NCBI RefSeq assembly: GCF_019393635.1
Contig: NC_057861.1
Coordinates: 544,320,711 to 544,384,710, forward strand
Source of the DNA: Dromiciops gliroides
Taxonomy: Eukaryota; Chordata; Mammalia; Microbiotheria; Microbiotheriidae
Reading direction: 5' to 3'
DNA: 64,000 nt
Shown here: positions 1 through 11,571 of the stretch, one piece after another
Position numbering within the stretch: the stretch's first letter is position 1
Layout of the letters: each line of letters begins with the position of its first letter
Made by a program: the position numbers and the translations under genes
Notes under the pieces: generated by a model
What the model was told of the DNA's origin: nothing
The model's input: the letters and a program-made list of their open reading frames with translations, nothing else
The model's database searches: none

Positions 1-789
1 TGTCTGTGCCCCCCCCATGCTCTCTAACCTATAACCAATCACATTATTTCTTTTCTTTATTCTCTTGTACTTCCCAAACTTTATGAAGGTTAATAAGCCC
101 TAACACCTGTTTTTTGGCTATTGGGAGAGGCCACTGACTCAATTTATTGGTTACTGCTAGCCTACTTAATAAATTGACCATGTTAGGAAACTTACCTTTC
201 AGTTTACCTTAATTTTCAAATGTAATACCTCTAAGATTATCTCTAATTTTATATATCTCTGTGTGTATAGTTTATACATGGTTGTTTGCATGTTGTTATC
301 TTTCACAGATTATAAGTGCCCTGACAATGACTTTTTTTGGTCTTTCTTTATATCCCCAGCATTTACCAGAGTTTTTGGCACATAGTGGATACTTGAGAAT
401 GATTGTTGGTAGCAAGTGAAGTTTAGTCTATGAACCAGCTTGGAGGATTCCCTTAATCTGTCTTTTTCTTGGAGACATACTTTATTCATAGTCACCATAA
501 GCAAAGGAGATAAGGTTATGTTAAAAAAAAAAGGGCATGAGTTACCCCACATTTTCTTTAGTCCAACAGTCCTGTGCAAACTAGCCTGTCTATCAGGTAC
601 TAGGAAACCTTCAAAAGTAATAAAAAACCCTTCATCCCCTACCATTCATATAAAAATGCAAACTGATTTTTTTCTAATGATAAAAGGTTATTCTTTCGAA
701 TGTGTACTTATAATTAATTGTCTGCTTGTATTCAAGATGGAATGACTATTTCCCTTGTAAAAATCAGATACTACTATAGTAACTATATG
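1..789. other. No gene recognised
   Basis: AT-rich single-copy-looking DNA. Overlapping open stretches at 310-645 (minus) and 440-745 (plus) have no family resemblance. A degraded repeat cannot be excluded. Confidence 0.5.
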
Positions 790-1035
790 ACTACTAGATT
801 TGCAGCTAGATGTCTCAGGAAGGTCTGAGCTCAAATCCAGTTTCAGACACTTAGTAGTTATGTGTAAGTAACAGGTAACTATGAGGTAAATCACTTAACC
901 TTTGTTTACCTTAATACACTGGAGAAAGATATAGCAAACCACTGTAGTATCTTTTCTAAGAAAACTCCACAGATAGTATTGGTGTGAACACAGGGTCACA
1001 AAAAGTTTGATGTGAGTAAATGACTGAACAAATAT
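790..1035 (+). repeat. CORE-type SINE with RTE-like tail
   Basis: It starts near a tRNA-like block, passes through GAGCTCAAATCCAGTTTCAGAC and AAATCACTTAACC, and ends in AGCAAACCACTGTAGTATC... and GAGTAAATGACTGAACAA. The end matches the 3' end of the RTE relic at 7990. Confidence 0.65.
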
Positions 1036-1231
1036 AGAAGACTTTCAAAAGAATATATTTCCAGAGTTGGTATCCCTCTATCAGTAATGACTTGAGGTAT
1101 CTATTTTATAGACGAGATTGTCAGGGAACTTTTCAAGACTTTAGAGATACAACAGCATTCTCACTGCTCATATCACCCTGGATCTTTTAAAATGATTGAA
1201 TGACAAATGGAATCTTAAAAATAACTAAGAT

Positions 1232-3316
1232 AGGGGGCAGAGCCAAGATGGCAGAGGAAAAGCTGTGACTCCCCCAAGCTCCCAATAAACCTGTCCACTC
1301 CAAAATATACCATAAGACAACTCTGTTGGAGTTGGGGTAAAGCACCCTGGTTCTGAACCAGTGGGCTAAATTGAGTGGTGATGGCCAGTGGGGGAGGGGC
1401 ACAGGAATACCAAGTTTCCAACCATAGAGAATCAGATTTCAATCAGATATCTGCTTCTGGGTAGAGATGAGAAAGCAGTGGACAAAGATACCTTTTTTTG
1501 GGGGGGGGGAAGTAGACCAGAATATGCCCTCAGAAGTAGATAATAACAAAGTCAAAGCTCCAACATCCAAAGCTGCTAAGAAAAATGAATTGGTCTCAGG
1601 CCATGGAAGCTCTCAAAAGGGACTCTGAAGAGAAAGTAGGAGAGATGGAAGATTTAGAGAGATGGAGGAAAGAATGGAAAGACAAATGAGAGTGATGCAG
1701 AAAGGTCAGGAAAAAAAAGTCAACAGCTTGAAAAGCCAAATGGAAAAGGAGATACAAAAGCTCTCTGAAGAAAATAATTGCCTAAGAATTAGGATTGAAC
1801 AAATGGAAGCTAGTGACTTTATGAGAAACCAAGATATGGTAAAGCAAATCCAAATGAATAAAAATATAGAGGGCAATATGAAATATCTCCTTGGAAAAAC
1901 AGCTGCCCTGGAAAATAGATCCAGGAGAGATAATTTGAAAAATCATTGGAATACCTGAAAATCATGACCAAAATAAGAGTTTAGACATCATCTTTCAAGA
2001 AATTGTCAGGGGAAATTGCCCTGATATTCTAGAATCAGAAGATAAAATAGAAATTGAAAGAATCCACTGATCACCTGTTGAAAGAAATCCGCTGAAGCAG
2101 AGGGGGAGGGGTGCCAGCCAGGCTCAGAGAAAAATCCTGAGACTCGGGGATAATTTTTTAGTCGCTCACAGGGTGAAGGAAGATAGAAAATATCAAGGGG
2201 AGGGAATAAGATGGAGGGTAATACAGTTAGCAGTAGTAACTGTGAAAGAAATGATGAGCAGGATGATATCAGAATGGCATATGAAAAATGCAAAACATCA
2301 AGAGAGGAAGAACTGATGGTATCTGAATACAGATTGAAGTATAATTTTATTTGTTAGTTCCTCTTTCTAAAGTTATTTTATCTATTTTCTTTTACAACCT
2401 GACTAATGAGAAGATGTTTTGCATAACTGCACATGTATGACTTATATTGAATTGCTTGATTTCACAAAGAGGTTCCAGGAGGGATGGAGAACGAAAATTT
2501 AGAACACAAAATTTTTAAAAAATCAATGTGAAAAATAATGATCAGCAGGAGGAGTTCAGAGAAACCAGGAAGGACTTATATGAACTGATGCTGACTGAAA
2601 GGAGGAGAACCAGGAGAACATTGTATACAGTAATGGCAACATTGTGTGATGAACAATGGTGAAAGACTTGGCTCTTTTTAGCAATGCAACAGTCTAAAAC
2701 AATTTCAAAGAACTTCATGATAGAAAATGTTCTCAACATCCAGGAAAAAGAACTGTGGTTTATGAATGCAGATTGAACCATATTGTTTCTACTTTTGGAC
2801 TGTTTTTTCCCTTTTTTTTTTTTTTTGGTGGGGCAATGGGGGTTAAGTGACTTGCCCAGGGTCACACAGCTAGTAAGTGTCAAGGGTCTGAGGCTGGATT
2901 TGAACTCAGGTACTCCTGAATCCAGGGCCAGTGCTTTATCCACTGCGCCACCTAGCTGCCCCTTTTCCCTTCTTTTTTGAGGTTTTTCTGTTATGCTTTG
3001 ATTCTTTCACAATATGACTAATGCAGAAATATGTTTAATGTAATTGCACATATATAGCCTATATCTGATTGCTTTCTGTCTTGGGGAGGAGGGAGGTAAG
3101 GGAGGGTGGGAAAAAATTTTGGAACTAAGAATCCTATGGAAAATAATAAAATACTTTTATTAAAAAAAAAACTAATGGGCAGCTAGGTGGTGCAGTGGAT
3201 AAAGCACTGGCCCTGGATTCAGGAGGACCTGAGTTCAAATCCAGCCTCAGACACTTGACACTTACTAGCTGTGTGACCCTGGGCAAGTCACTTAACCCTC
3301 ATTGCCCAGCCAAAAA
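1232..3316 (+). mobile_element. HAL1-like L1 (ORF1 but no ORF2), with two SINEs inserted
   Basis: The 5' end is AGGGGGCAGAGCCAAGATGG, the conserved L1 start here. An ORF1 relic lies at about 1580-2070, with a coiled coil such as QMEKEIQKLSEENNCLRIRI. It then passes directly into the short spacer and the 3' end (2140-2530), without endonuclease or RT. A further piece, 2530-3170, looks like an L1 ORF2 C-terminus and 3' UTR. The whole, including the SINE at 3177-3316, is bounded by a 15-bp duplication, AAAAATAACTAAGAT (1217-1231 and 3317-3331). Confidence 0.75.
2812..2962 (-). repeat. Marsupial tRNA-derived SINE (WSINE1-like)
   Basis: Antisense, with the T run at 2812-2826 being its A tail. Near full length (GGGGCAGCTAGGTGGCGCAG on the minus strand). 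Inserted in L1 3' UTR sequence. Confidence 0.9.
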
Positions 3317-3320
3317 AAAA
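3177..3320 (+). repeat. Marsupial tRNA-derived SINE
   Basis: Full length, with a short A tail that merges with the L1 duplication at 3317. It sits in the A tail of the HAL1-like element. Confidence 0.9.
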
Positions 3321-3759
3321 ATAACTAAGATCTGTGCTGAGACTAGACTTAAGTGAACTAGTGTACTTCCTATCATCCTCATGCACATTGTAGACACTGT
3401 AAACAGAAAACATGGTAAATAGTATGTGATAATCTCATGGTATGCTCTATGTGAATGCCAGCTAGACTTCCAGTCACCCCATACCAGAAAGATAGATGGT
3501 ACCAAGCTGAACTATTGTCAAGTGCTAATTAAGTATTCTGGGGTTTTGTTGTTGTTGTTTTACCAGCAGATAGCAGCAGTTCTGCTGTTATTTACTGATA
3601 CACTCTGTCACAATCTCCAACAAGGAAACAAGAATCTACACAGAAACTACCAATAGAAAAAAATACTCTTTAAGCTTTCTGGAAGAGTTTATCTAGACCT
3701 GATAACCACCAGTATTTCTATCCACTATTAGGGACATCAGATGTGGACTCACATATCTT

Positions 3760-3906
3760 TTTTTTTTGTGTGTGGGGCAATGGGGGTTAAGTGACTTGCC
3801 CAGGGTCACACAGCTAGTATGTGTCAAGTGTCTGAGGCCAGATTTGAACTCAGGTACTCCTAAATCCAGGGCTGGTGCTTTATCCACTGTGCCACCTAGC
3901 TGCCCC
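3760..3906 (-). repeat. Marsupial tRNA-derived SINE
   Basis: Antisense full-length copy behind a T run with a TGTGTGTG stretch at 3769-3774. Confidence 0.9.
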
Positions 3907-4429
3907 TGTGGACTTACAAATCTTACAAAATAATTTACCCACCTTTGAAACCAGATATCTCTGTTTCCATTGTAGCCGGGACTGTGTATGAAGAAGATTG
4001 AAATGGAAATAATAATTTGCTCTGTTCAATTCAGAACCTTCTGATCCCCTAAACTACATGACAACCACATATGAGTTAACCCTTTTCCATACAATTTTGG
4101 GGTCCACACCAAGTATTTATCTCTATATTCACTGTGCTTTTAGTAATTTTCTTTGTCCTTCAGTTCTTCAAGTTCATAAATAGAACTCTATATCCATAGG
4201 CCAGCAATATAATCTAACTGTTCTCTTTAACTCCTGTTACAAGTACTCTGTATTTATGCAGTTACTGGAGATAGATATTGAGTAAAACTAAAAAAGCTTC
4301 AGAGGGGGAATATTGAGAATATTGAGGGAAATTTCTTCTCTCTTGACATGAGACTACATCTTTAAAGTAGCTTCCATTTTTGTGCAAAATGAACAAATTC
4401 ATTTCCCTGAATAGCAAAATACCTAGAAT

Positions 4430-4595
4430 CTATATAGCCTTTAAGATTTGCAAAGCACATTTACAAATATCTCATGTTATCCTCACAACAACCCTGGGAT
4501 GTAGGTATTATATCCATTTTACAGATGAAGAAACAGGTAGGCAGCAGTTAAGTCTTGACTTGCCCAGGGTCACACAGTGAGTATTTGTCTGTGGT
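4430..4595 (-). repeat. MIR/CORE-SINE fragment
   Basis: Antisense to the MIR core: CCATTTTACAGATGAAGAAAC, then GACTTGCCCAGGGTCACACAG, preceded by CCTCACAACAACCCTG. Confidence 0.75.
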
Positions 4596-4599
4596 CCAA

Positions 4600-5265
4600 T
4601 GCTCTATTCATTTTTGAATTTATGTCTACACCAGTCCATTTGCAAAGCTTTTCATAATATTTTCTTATCACTAGTGTCATCAGCATAGTGAACAAGGTTA
4701 AAACATGTTGCAAAATCATATCTGAGAACTGCTTGTGTAGAATAGTTACCTTGTATTTAACAACAATTTGTTACCAAGCATAACTGCCCTTGTCTTTTTT
4801 TCTATTCATTTCTGTATATACTAGTAAGAAAAAGATTTTAAACAGAATTTATTTGGCTTACAGAGGAAACTGTGTGAATCAACAAGCCTTTCTCTGCTAT
4901 GGAGTATGTAACAAAGTGAATAAAGCTTCTCTCTGCTTTGTACTAAAAAGTTTAAGTTTTTTTTTTACCCTCTCAATGATAGCCTGATGAAAAGGAAAAC
5001 TTCCTAATAATCAGAGTTCTTAAAAAATGAAATGCAGTGCCTCAGGAATAGGTCCCTCCTCAGTGAAAGTGGTCTTCAGAAAAAGCCTGGCTGAGTACTT
5101 TTCAGGTATGTTATAGAAGGGATTTTAGTCATACTCTTCCCCATTCTATGCATATACAGTTAATTCTTTTTTAAAATGCAGAATTTTCTATTTATTAAGT
5201 TGTATCATATTGGATTTGTCAGTTGACAATTAAGTGAAGGTACTGATTTTCATGAACATATTGAA
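4600..5265. other. No gene recognised
   Basis: Low-complexity AT-rich DNA with T runs; no repeat family or coding signal that I can name. 3907-4430 is similar. Confidence 0.5.
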
Positions 5266-5269
5266 GATG

Positions 5270-6360
5270 TACAGTTATTGGTAAAACCAAGAACCTCAAC
5301 TACTAGGATAAGGACTCACTATTTGGAAATAAACAATAACAACCTGCTGGGAAAAGTGGAAAGCAATCGGACAGAAATTGAGTTTAGATCAACATCTTCC
5401 ATAAGCTCTATTACTCCAACAAGCTCCAAGTGAATGCAGGGCCTAGACAGAAAAGGTCACCCCATAAACATATTGAAGAAGAAGGGAAAGATTTTTTTTT
5501 CACAGCTATGGAAGAGGAATGTTCTTAATTAAGGGACAGGGAGAATCAATGGAGAGAAATGCGAAGTCTTGATCGCATGAAATTAAAAAGCTTTGGCACA
5601 AACTAAAACAATGCAGTTAAAATTAGAAGGGAAGCAATTATCTGGGGTGAAAAATCTTTGCAGCAAACTCCTTTGGTAAATATAAAATATCCAAGATATA
5701 TAGGGAATTGATTCAAATATATAAAAACAAGGTCATTCCCCCGTAGATAAATGGTCACAGGATATGAGCAGGCATTTATAAAACAAGAAATGTAAGCCAT
5801 CACCAACCATATTTTTAAAAGTACCAAGTCTATTAAGAAAAATTCAAAGTAAAACAATTCAAGATTCTAACTTATAACCATAAATAAAGTTGGAAAAGAT
5901 GTCTCACCCTCCAAAAAAAAAAAAAGAAAAGTGACAGTTTTTGGTCTGGCTGTGGGAGGACAGTGACACTAAGGCACCATTCATAGGGATGTGACTTGAT
6001 CTTGCTCTATATATTCTGAAAAGGAATTTGGAACTATCTCAAAAGCCAGTTAACTATATATATCCTTTGGCTTTGCCTTAGCACCACTCAGCTTATAATA
6101 TGCCTACCCCTAAAAGAGATCTAAGAATGAGAGAAGGACCAATATGTAACAAAAATATTTGCAGTAGCACATTATGGTAGAAACAAAGAGAGTACTCATA
6201 AATTGGAAAATGGCTGAGTAAACTATGGCATATAAATGGAATACAATATTATTGTGGTAAAAGAAATAGCAGAAACCTAGGAAGATGTAGGAGAATTGAT
6301 GCAGAATAAAGCAGAACTCTATGAAAGCTACTTATACAGTAACTTCAACAGAATGGGAAA
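5270..6360 (+). mobile_element. L1 ORF2 3' fragment
   Basis: Multiply interrupted translation on the plus strand matches the C-terminal third of L1 ORF2, including the stretch around INWKMAE and an ATYTVTSTE-like end. It is 5' truncated and abuts a BovB/RTE relic. Confidence 0.65.
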
Positions 6361-7990
6361 GATCCCTTCAAGAAAATTAGAGATATGAAGAGAAAGTTTC
6401 ATGCAAAAATAGGCACAAACCGCCCCCCCCCAATAGTAGGGATTTTACAGAAGCAGAAGACATTAAGAAGAGGTGGCAAGAAAGATCTTAATATCACTAA
6501 TAATCACAATGGTATGGTTACTGATCTAGTGGCAGACATCATGGAGAATTAAGTGGGCTGAGCTATTTAAGACCCTAAAAGATGATTATGCTAAAATGCT
6601 GCACTCAATATAGCAGCAAATTTTGAAAATATAACAGTGACCACTCGACTAGAAAAAGAACAGTTTACATCCCAATCTTAAAGAAGAGCAATGTCAAGGA
6701 CTGTCCAAAACACCATACAGTGGAGTTCATTTCACACTCCAGCAAAGTTATGTTTAAGATTGTGCAAGCTAGGCTTCAGCAATATGTGAACCAAGAATTG
6801 CCAGAAGAGCAGGCTGGTTTTTGAAGAGGCAGAGGAATTAGAGACCAAATTACCAACATCCACTGGATTATGGAGAAAGCAAGGGAGTTTCAGAAAAAAA
6901 AAAACCACAACATTTACCTCTGTTTCATTGACCACACTAAAGTCTTTGCCTGTGTGGATGACAACAAAATGTGGCAAGTCCTTAAAGAGATGAGAATACC
7001 AGATCATCTTACTTGTCTCCTGAGGAACCTGTATGTAGGCCAAGAAGCAACAGATAGAACCAAACATGGAACAACTGATTGGTTTAAGATTGCAAAGGGA
7101 GTACAAGGCAGCTGTATATTGTCTCCTTAATTATTTAACTTATGTGCAAAGTCCATCATGTGAAATGTCAGGCTGGATGAACCAAAAGCTGGAATTAATG
7201 TTGCTGGGAGAAATATCAACACTCTCAGATATGCAGATCATATGCACCCCGATAGAAGGAAGTGAAAAACAATTAAGAAACCTCTTGATGAGGGTGAAAG
7301 AGGACAGTGTAAAAGTTGACTAGAAGCTTCACATAAAAAAACATCTGATCCCATCCCTTCCTGGCGAATAGGTGGAGAAGAAAGGGAAGAAATGTTAGAT
7401 TTTATATTCTTGGGCTCAAAGAGCACTGCAGATGGTGATTGTAGCTATGAAATTAAAAGATGCTTGCTCTTTGGAAGGAAAGCTATGGTAAATATGGATA
7501 GCATACTAAAAAGCAGGAACATCACCTTGCCAACAAATGTCCATATAGTCAAAATGAGTATTTTTCTAGTAGCAGTCAATGACTGTGAGAGTTGGACTAT
7601 AAGGAAAACCGAACATAACAGAATCAACACTTTCAAATAGTGGTGCTGGAAAAGACTTTTCAAAGTCCCATGGACAGCAAGGAAGTCAAATTAGTCAATG
7701 TTTAAAGAGATTAGTTCAGATTATTCACTGGTAGGTCAAATATGAAGCTGAAGCTTAAATACTTTGGCCACATAATGAGACGAGGGGACTCATTTGAAAA
7801 GACTCTGAAGCTGGAAAAGATTGAAGAGAAAGGGAAAAGGGGATGGCAGAAGAAAGGATGGAGAGATAGTATCATGGAAATAACAAACATGAACTTGGAC
7901 AGACAGATTTGGAGAGATATTGGAGGATAGAAGGGTATGGTGTCCATGGAATCATGAAGAGTCAGACAAGACTGAGTGACTGAACAACAC
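6360..7990 (+). mobile_element. BovB/RTE-type LINE relic, RT to 3' end
   Basis: Open pieces carry the RTE reverse transcriptase signatures LTCLLRNLYVGQEAT, GTTDWFKIAKGVQGSCILSP and FIFLGSKSTADGDCSYEIKR. The maturase-like CESWT and FGHIMRR motifs and the typical 3' end (CATGAAGAGTCAGACAAGAC) follow at 7950-7990. FADD-type catalytic residues fall in broken frame. Confidence 0.85.
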
Positions 7991-8501
7991 TATAAAAGAA
8001 AAGATCTTTGAAAGACCTAAGAACTCTGATTCATTCAATTAATAGCCATGACTTTAGAAGACTGATAATGAATTATGATTGAGGTGATGGGCTAGAATTG
8101 CAGAATAAATCATACTTTTTTTTTAACACTGCCAATGTTTGTGTAGATCTGTTCTGCTTGGCCATACTTATCTACTTATTTTTTATAAGGGAGGGCAGGG
8201 ATTACCTGGAGGGGGTAGTAGTAATAGTGAAGCCAGGAAAAAAGAGAAAAGAAAGAAAAGAGCATCAATGTAGCAATTATAAAACACATAGGAAAATGCA
8301 GAACGAAGTTCAGAAAGAGATAAAGACAAGCAAAAGGGTATTGGAATTACTGTGTTACATTTATTATGTACTTAAAACAAGCTGTATATTATAGGGTTTC
8401 ATAGTTTCATATTCAATTCTCTTTTTTCGGTACTTTGTAGAAGTGATCACTTTTTTATCATAATTAAAAAATTAAAATACTGAGTTTTTTCCTTCTTTGT
8501 G
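7991..8501. other. No gene recognised
   Basis: Lies between the RTE 3' end and the L1 target site. Contains an A/G-rich stretch at 8230-8340, possibly an old LINE tail; nothing firm. Confidence 0.4.
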
Positions 8502-8639
8502 TGGTGGGATTTTTCTTTTTTTAAATGGATTCAATACTGGCAACCATTTATTAAGCACATACTGGATCTGGGGAGATGTCTGATTTAGAGAAGATCCTGC
8601 TGCCGCCCTCGAGGCCTTTGCATTTGGTAAGGCAATAAA

Positions 8640-8750
8640 TAACCACAAGGCCTTGGACAAGGCACTTTCTTTGGGCTTTGATTTCCTTCTCTGTAAGATG
8701 ATGGAATTAAGGTCCTTTCTAGCTCTTTGTGATCCAACCTATATATATGA
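8640..8750 (+). repeat. MIR fragment
   Basis: The 3' half of MIR in sense: CCTTGGACAAGGCACTT, CTTCTCTGTAAGATGATGG and GGTCCTTTCTAGCTCT. Confidence 0.55.
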
Positions 8751-8857
8751 ATTCCTAAGGCATGAAGTCTGTGGTTCATATAACCTCATAGCCAGCAGCT
8801 CTGGCTACCTCTAAAGTACTTCCATCAACTCTTAATTTATTATGTGTATACTGATAT

Positions 8858-8950
8858 ATATATATATATATATATAATATGAGATACATTCTAATGGGGA
8901 AAACATCAAATATATGTGTGTATTTTATATATATATGTATGTATGTATGT
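8858..8950. repeat. TA and TATG simple repeats
   Basis: (TA)n at about 8856-8874, and ATATATATGTATGTATGTATGT at 8928-8950, within an AT-rich stretch. Confidence 0.85.
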
Positions 8951-10348
8951 ATTCATTGTTTTCCCCATTAGAACGTGATCTCCTTGAAACCTAGAGATGT
9001 TTTTTCCCTTCCTTTGTTTCTTTTTTACATAAAAGCATTTTATCATTTTCCACTTACATATAGAGATAGTTTGCAACATTTGTTTTTATAAGATTTCTAG
9101 TTTCAATTTTTCCTCCCTCCCTCCTCCCCAAGACAGCTAACAATCCGATACAAGTTATATATATGAAATCACATTAAACATATTTCTGCATTAGTCATTC
9201 TGTGAAAGAAGAATCAGAACAAAAAGGAAAAATCTCAAAAAACAAAATAGAGATAGTATGGTTCAATCTGCATCTAGATTCCATAGTTTTTTTTTTCTTC
9301 TGGATTTGGAGAGCATTTTCCATTATGAGTCCTTTGGAACTATCTTGGACCATTGTATTGCTGAGAAGAGTCAAGTCCATCACAGTTGATCAACACACAG
9401 TGTTGTTGGTACTGTGTACAATGTTCTCCTGATTCTGCTCATCTCACTCAGTATCAGTTCCTGTAAGTTCTTCCAGGTTTCTCTGAAATCCACCTGCTCA
9501 TCATTTCTTACAGCACAATAGTGTTCTATTACATTCATATACCACAACTTGTTTAGCCATTCCCCAATTGATGGGCATTCCCTCAACTTCCAATTCCTTG
9601 CAACCACAAAAAGAGCAGCTATAAATATTTTTGTACATGTGGGTCCTTTCCCCTTTTTTTATGATCTCTTTGGGGAAAAGACCTAATAGTGAGTGGTCTT
9701 GCTGGGTCAAAGGTTATGCACAACTTTATAGACCTTTGAGCACAGTTCCAAATTGCTCTCCAGAATGGTTGGATCAGTTCACAGCTCCACCAACAATACA
9801 TTAGTGTTCCAATTTTTACACAGCTTCTCGAACATTTATTATTTTCCTTTTTTGTCATATTAGCTGATCTGATAGGTGTCAGGTGGCACCTGAGAGTTTT
9901 TTTAAATTTACATTTCTGTAATCAATAGTGATTTAGAGAATTTTTTCATATGACAATAGATAGCTTTTATTTCTTCATCAGAAAACTGCTTGTTCATATC
10001 CTTTGACCATTTCTAAATTGGGGAATGACTTGGATTCTTATAAATTTGATTTAGTTCCTGATATATTTTAGAAATTAGGCCTTTGTCAGAAACACAGGCT
10101 ATAAAAATTGTTTCCCAGCTTTCTGCCTCCCTTCTAATTTTGGATGCATTGCTTCTGTTTGTAAAAAACCTTTTAAATTTAATCAAAATCATCCATTTTG
10201 CATTTCATAATATCCTCTATCTCTTTTTTGATCATAAACTGTTCTCCTTTCCAAAGATCTGAGAGGTAAATTATTCCTTCCTCTCCTAATTTACCTATGA
10301 TATCACTTTTTATGTCTAAATCATGTACCCATTATAGTAAAAATTAGT

Positions 10349-10973
10349 TGTGGTAAAAAAATATTATTGCAGTTTTCAGCTGAGTCATTTGGGAGGGGCC
10401 ACACCTGGCCCACCCTGAAGTTACATATACTACTGAGGTCAGAAGGAGAGCTCTCCATAGGCAGTTTTTGAAGGACCTCCCCTTTTCGGGGAGGAATATT
10501 GAATGCTCCATGAGGAGAGGCAGAGGTTCTTCTGGAACACACTCTCTCTCTCTCTTTCTCTCTGGCATCTGCTTTTCTCGTGGCATGAACAACTGTAGAC
10601 TGTCTAGGTTTTGGCGAGTTAATTACAGAATATCCTAAATTCCTTTGAGTTAGCTTAATTGGAAATGGTCTGGGGATTGCATAGGCTCAGTTTAGAGTTA
10701 AGAGTATTTATCTGTATTTCTTTTTTCATATTTCCTTGTCTTTGATTTTTATTAGTTTCACCTTTGTTGTTTAATTAATTCCCAAGTAATAAAATCTGAT
10801 CCTTTTGTGAATTAAAGCTTAAAGGCTCCTTTCTTATTGGCCTGGGAGAAATATCTAAAAAAGGGCAGTTCAAAGGGGAGGGTGAACCTAAAAGGTCCCT
10901 CATGTTTCCAGGACCCCAATATTTAGGTGAGTCACCCAATTAGTGATCCGTATATCAAATTTTGGCCCTCACA
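10349..10973 (+). mobile_element. 5' LTR (family A) of the ERV
   Basis: The LTR starts TGTGGTAAAAAAATAT directly against L1 sequence and ends GGCCCTCACA, giving TG...CA ends and about 625 bp. AATAAA lies at 10788-10793. A CCCCTTTTCGGGG palindromic stretch and a CTCTCT run lie in the middle. The start, the CTTTTCGGGGAGG block, the TTTTGGYGAGTT block and the TCTCACA-like end all recur in the solo LTR at 58604-59174, which fixes both boundaries. Confidence 0.75.
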
Positions 10974-11571
10974 GTTTTGGCAAGCCTAAGTCAGGAGCTT
11001 ACGAACCCACCCACTCCTAGTTTAGGAGCCAGTTAATCTCGTGGACTTTCTCTTAACCCTCCCCCACTGCCTCATTTAACTAATCTCCCTTGCTTTAAGC
11101 CTCTAAAAGCCAGTCCACTTTAAAGAGCAACATGTTTGAATACTTTTTCTTCCTCATGATTTTCCTCATTAGAGCATTTTGGGACTACTTAACATCCAGA
11201 TTCAATCAGATGGCCTACTCAGTCTTTTCTCATTGTCTTATGGGCTTTTTCCTCATCTATGTAGGATGAAACCTTTGGCATAATTGAGTGGGAGAGTCTG
11301 TTCCCCTCACCGGGCATGTGTTCAATGTTACTGAGGGTATTATAGCCAAATTTGAATTTTGTTGTGAAAATATTATCATAGCTCTAATGATTATCCATTT
11401 TATTAGCAATATACCACTGTGGTATTCTTTTATGATAAGGGAGAAAGAGAAAAAAGGATATGACCATGTTAGACCACATGGCGAGAGAGATGCTAAGACA
11501 ACTCCCTCTGCTGGAGATGACCCGAGTTCAGAAACAGATCTTGACCAATCTTTAGAATCAGATCAGCAGAA
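10974..11571 (+). pseudogene. ERV leader and start of gag (relic)
   Basis: This directly follows the 5' LTR. The first bases (GTTTTGGCAAGCCTAAG) are where a tRNA primer-binding site should be, but I cannot assign the tRNA. An open stretch at 11288-11571, rich in Glu, Asp and Ser towards its end, runs into the 18-bp duplication that flanks the retrocopy and continues in register after it at 13639. This shows that the two pieces were once one gag frame. No matrix motif is recognisable. Confidence 0.6.

Larger units (their letters stand above)
8518..10348 (-). mobile_element. L1 3' part (minus strand) with probable 3' transduction; left piece of a split insertion
   Basis: 9000-10348 on the minus strand is the L1 ORF2 C-terminus (IGEWLNKLWYMNV and FRETWKNL blocks) and the 3' UTR. 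From 9000 down to 8518 the minus strand holds non-L1 sequence ending in AATAAA (about 8547-8552) and a short A run. Next to it, TGGTGGGATTTTTCTT at 8502-8517 is repeated exactly at 25893-25908, beyond the L1 5' end. This supports one L1 insertion carrying about 480 bp of transduced 3' flank. Confidence 0.7.

Noticed and set aside
310..745. Overlapping 111- and 101-codon frames on opposite strands
   Set aside because: No domain, no codon pattern and no splice context; overlap on both strands suggests chance in AT-rich DNA.
10974..10995. Primer-binding site of the ERV
   Set aside because: The position is right but I could not match the bases to a specific tRNA 3' end, so no call is made.
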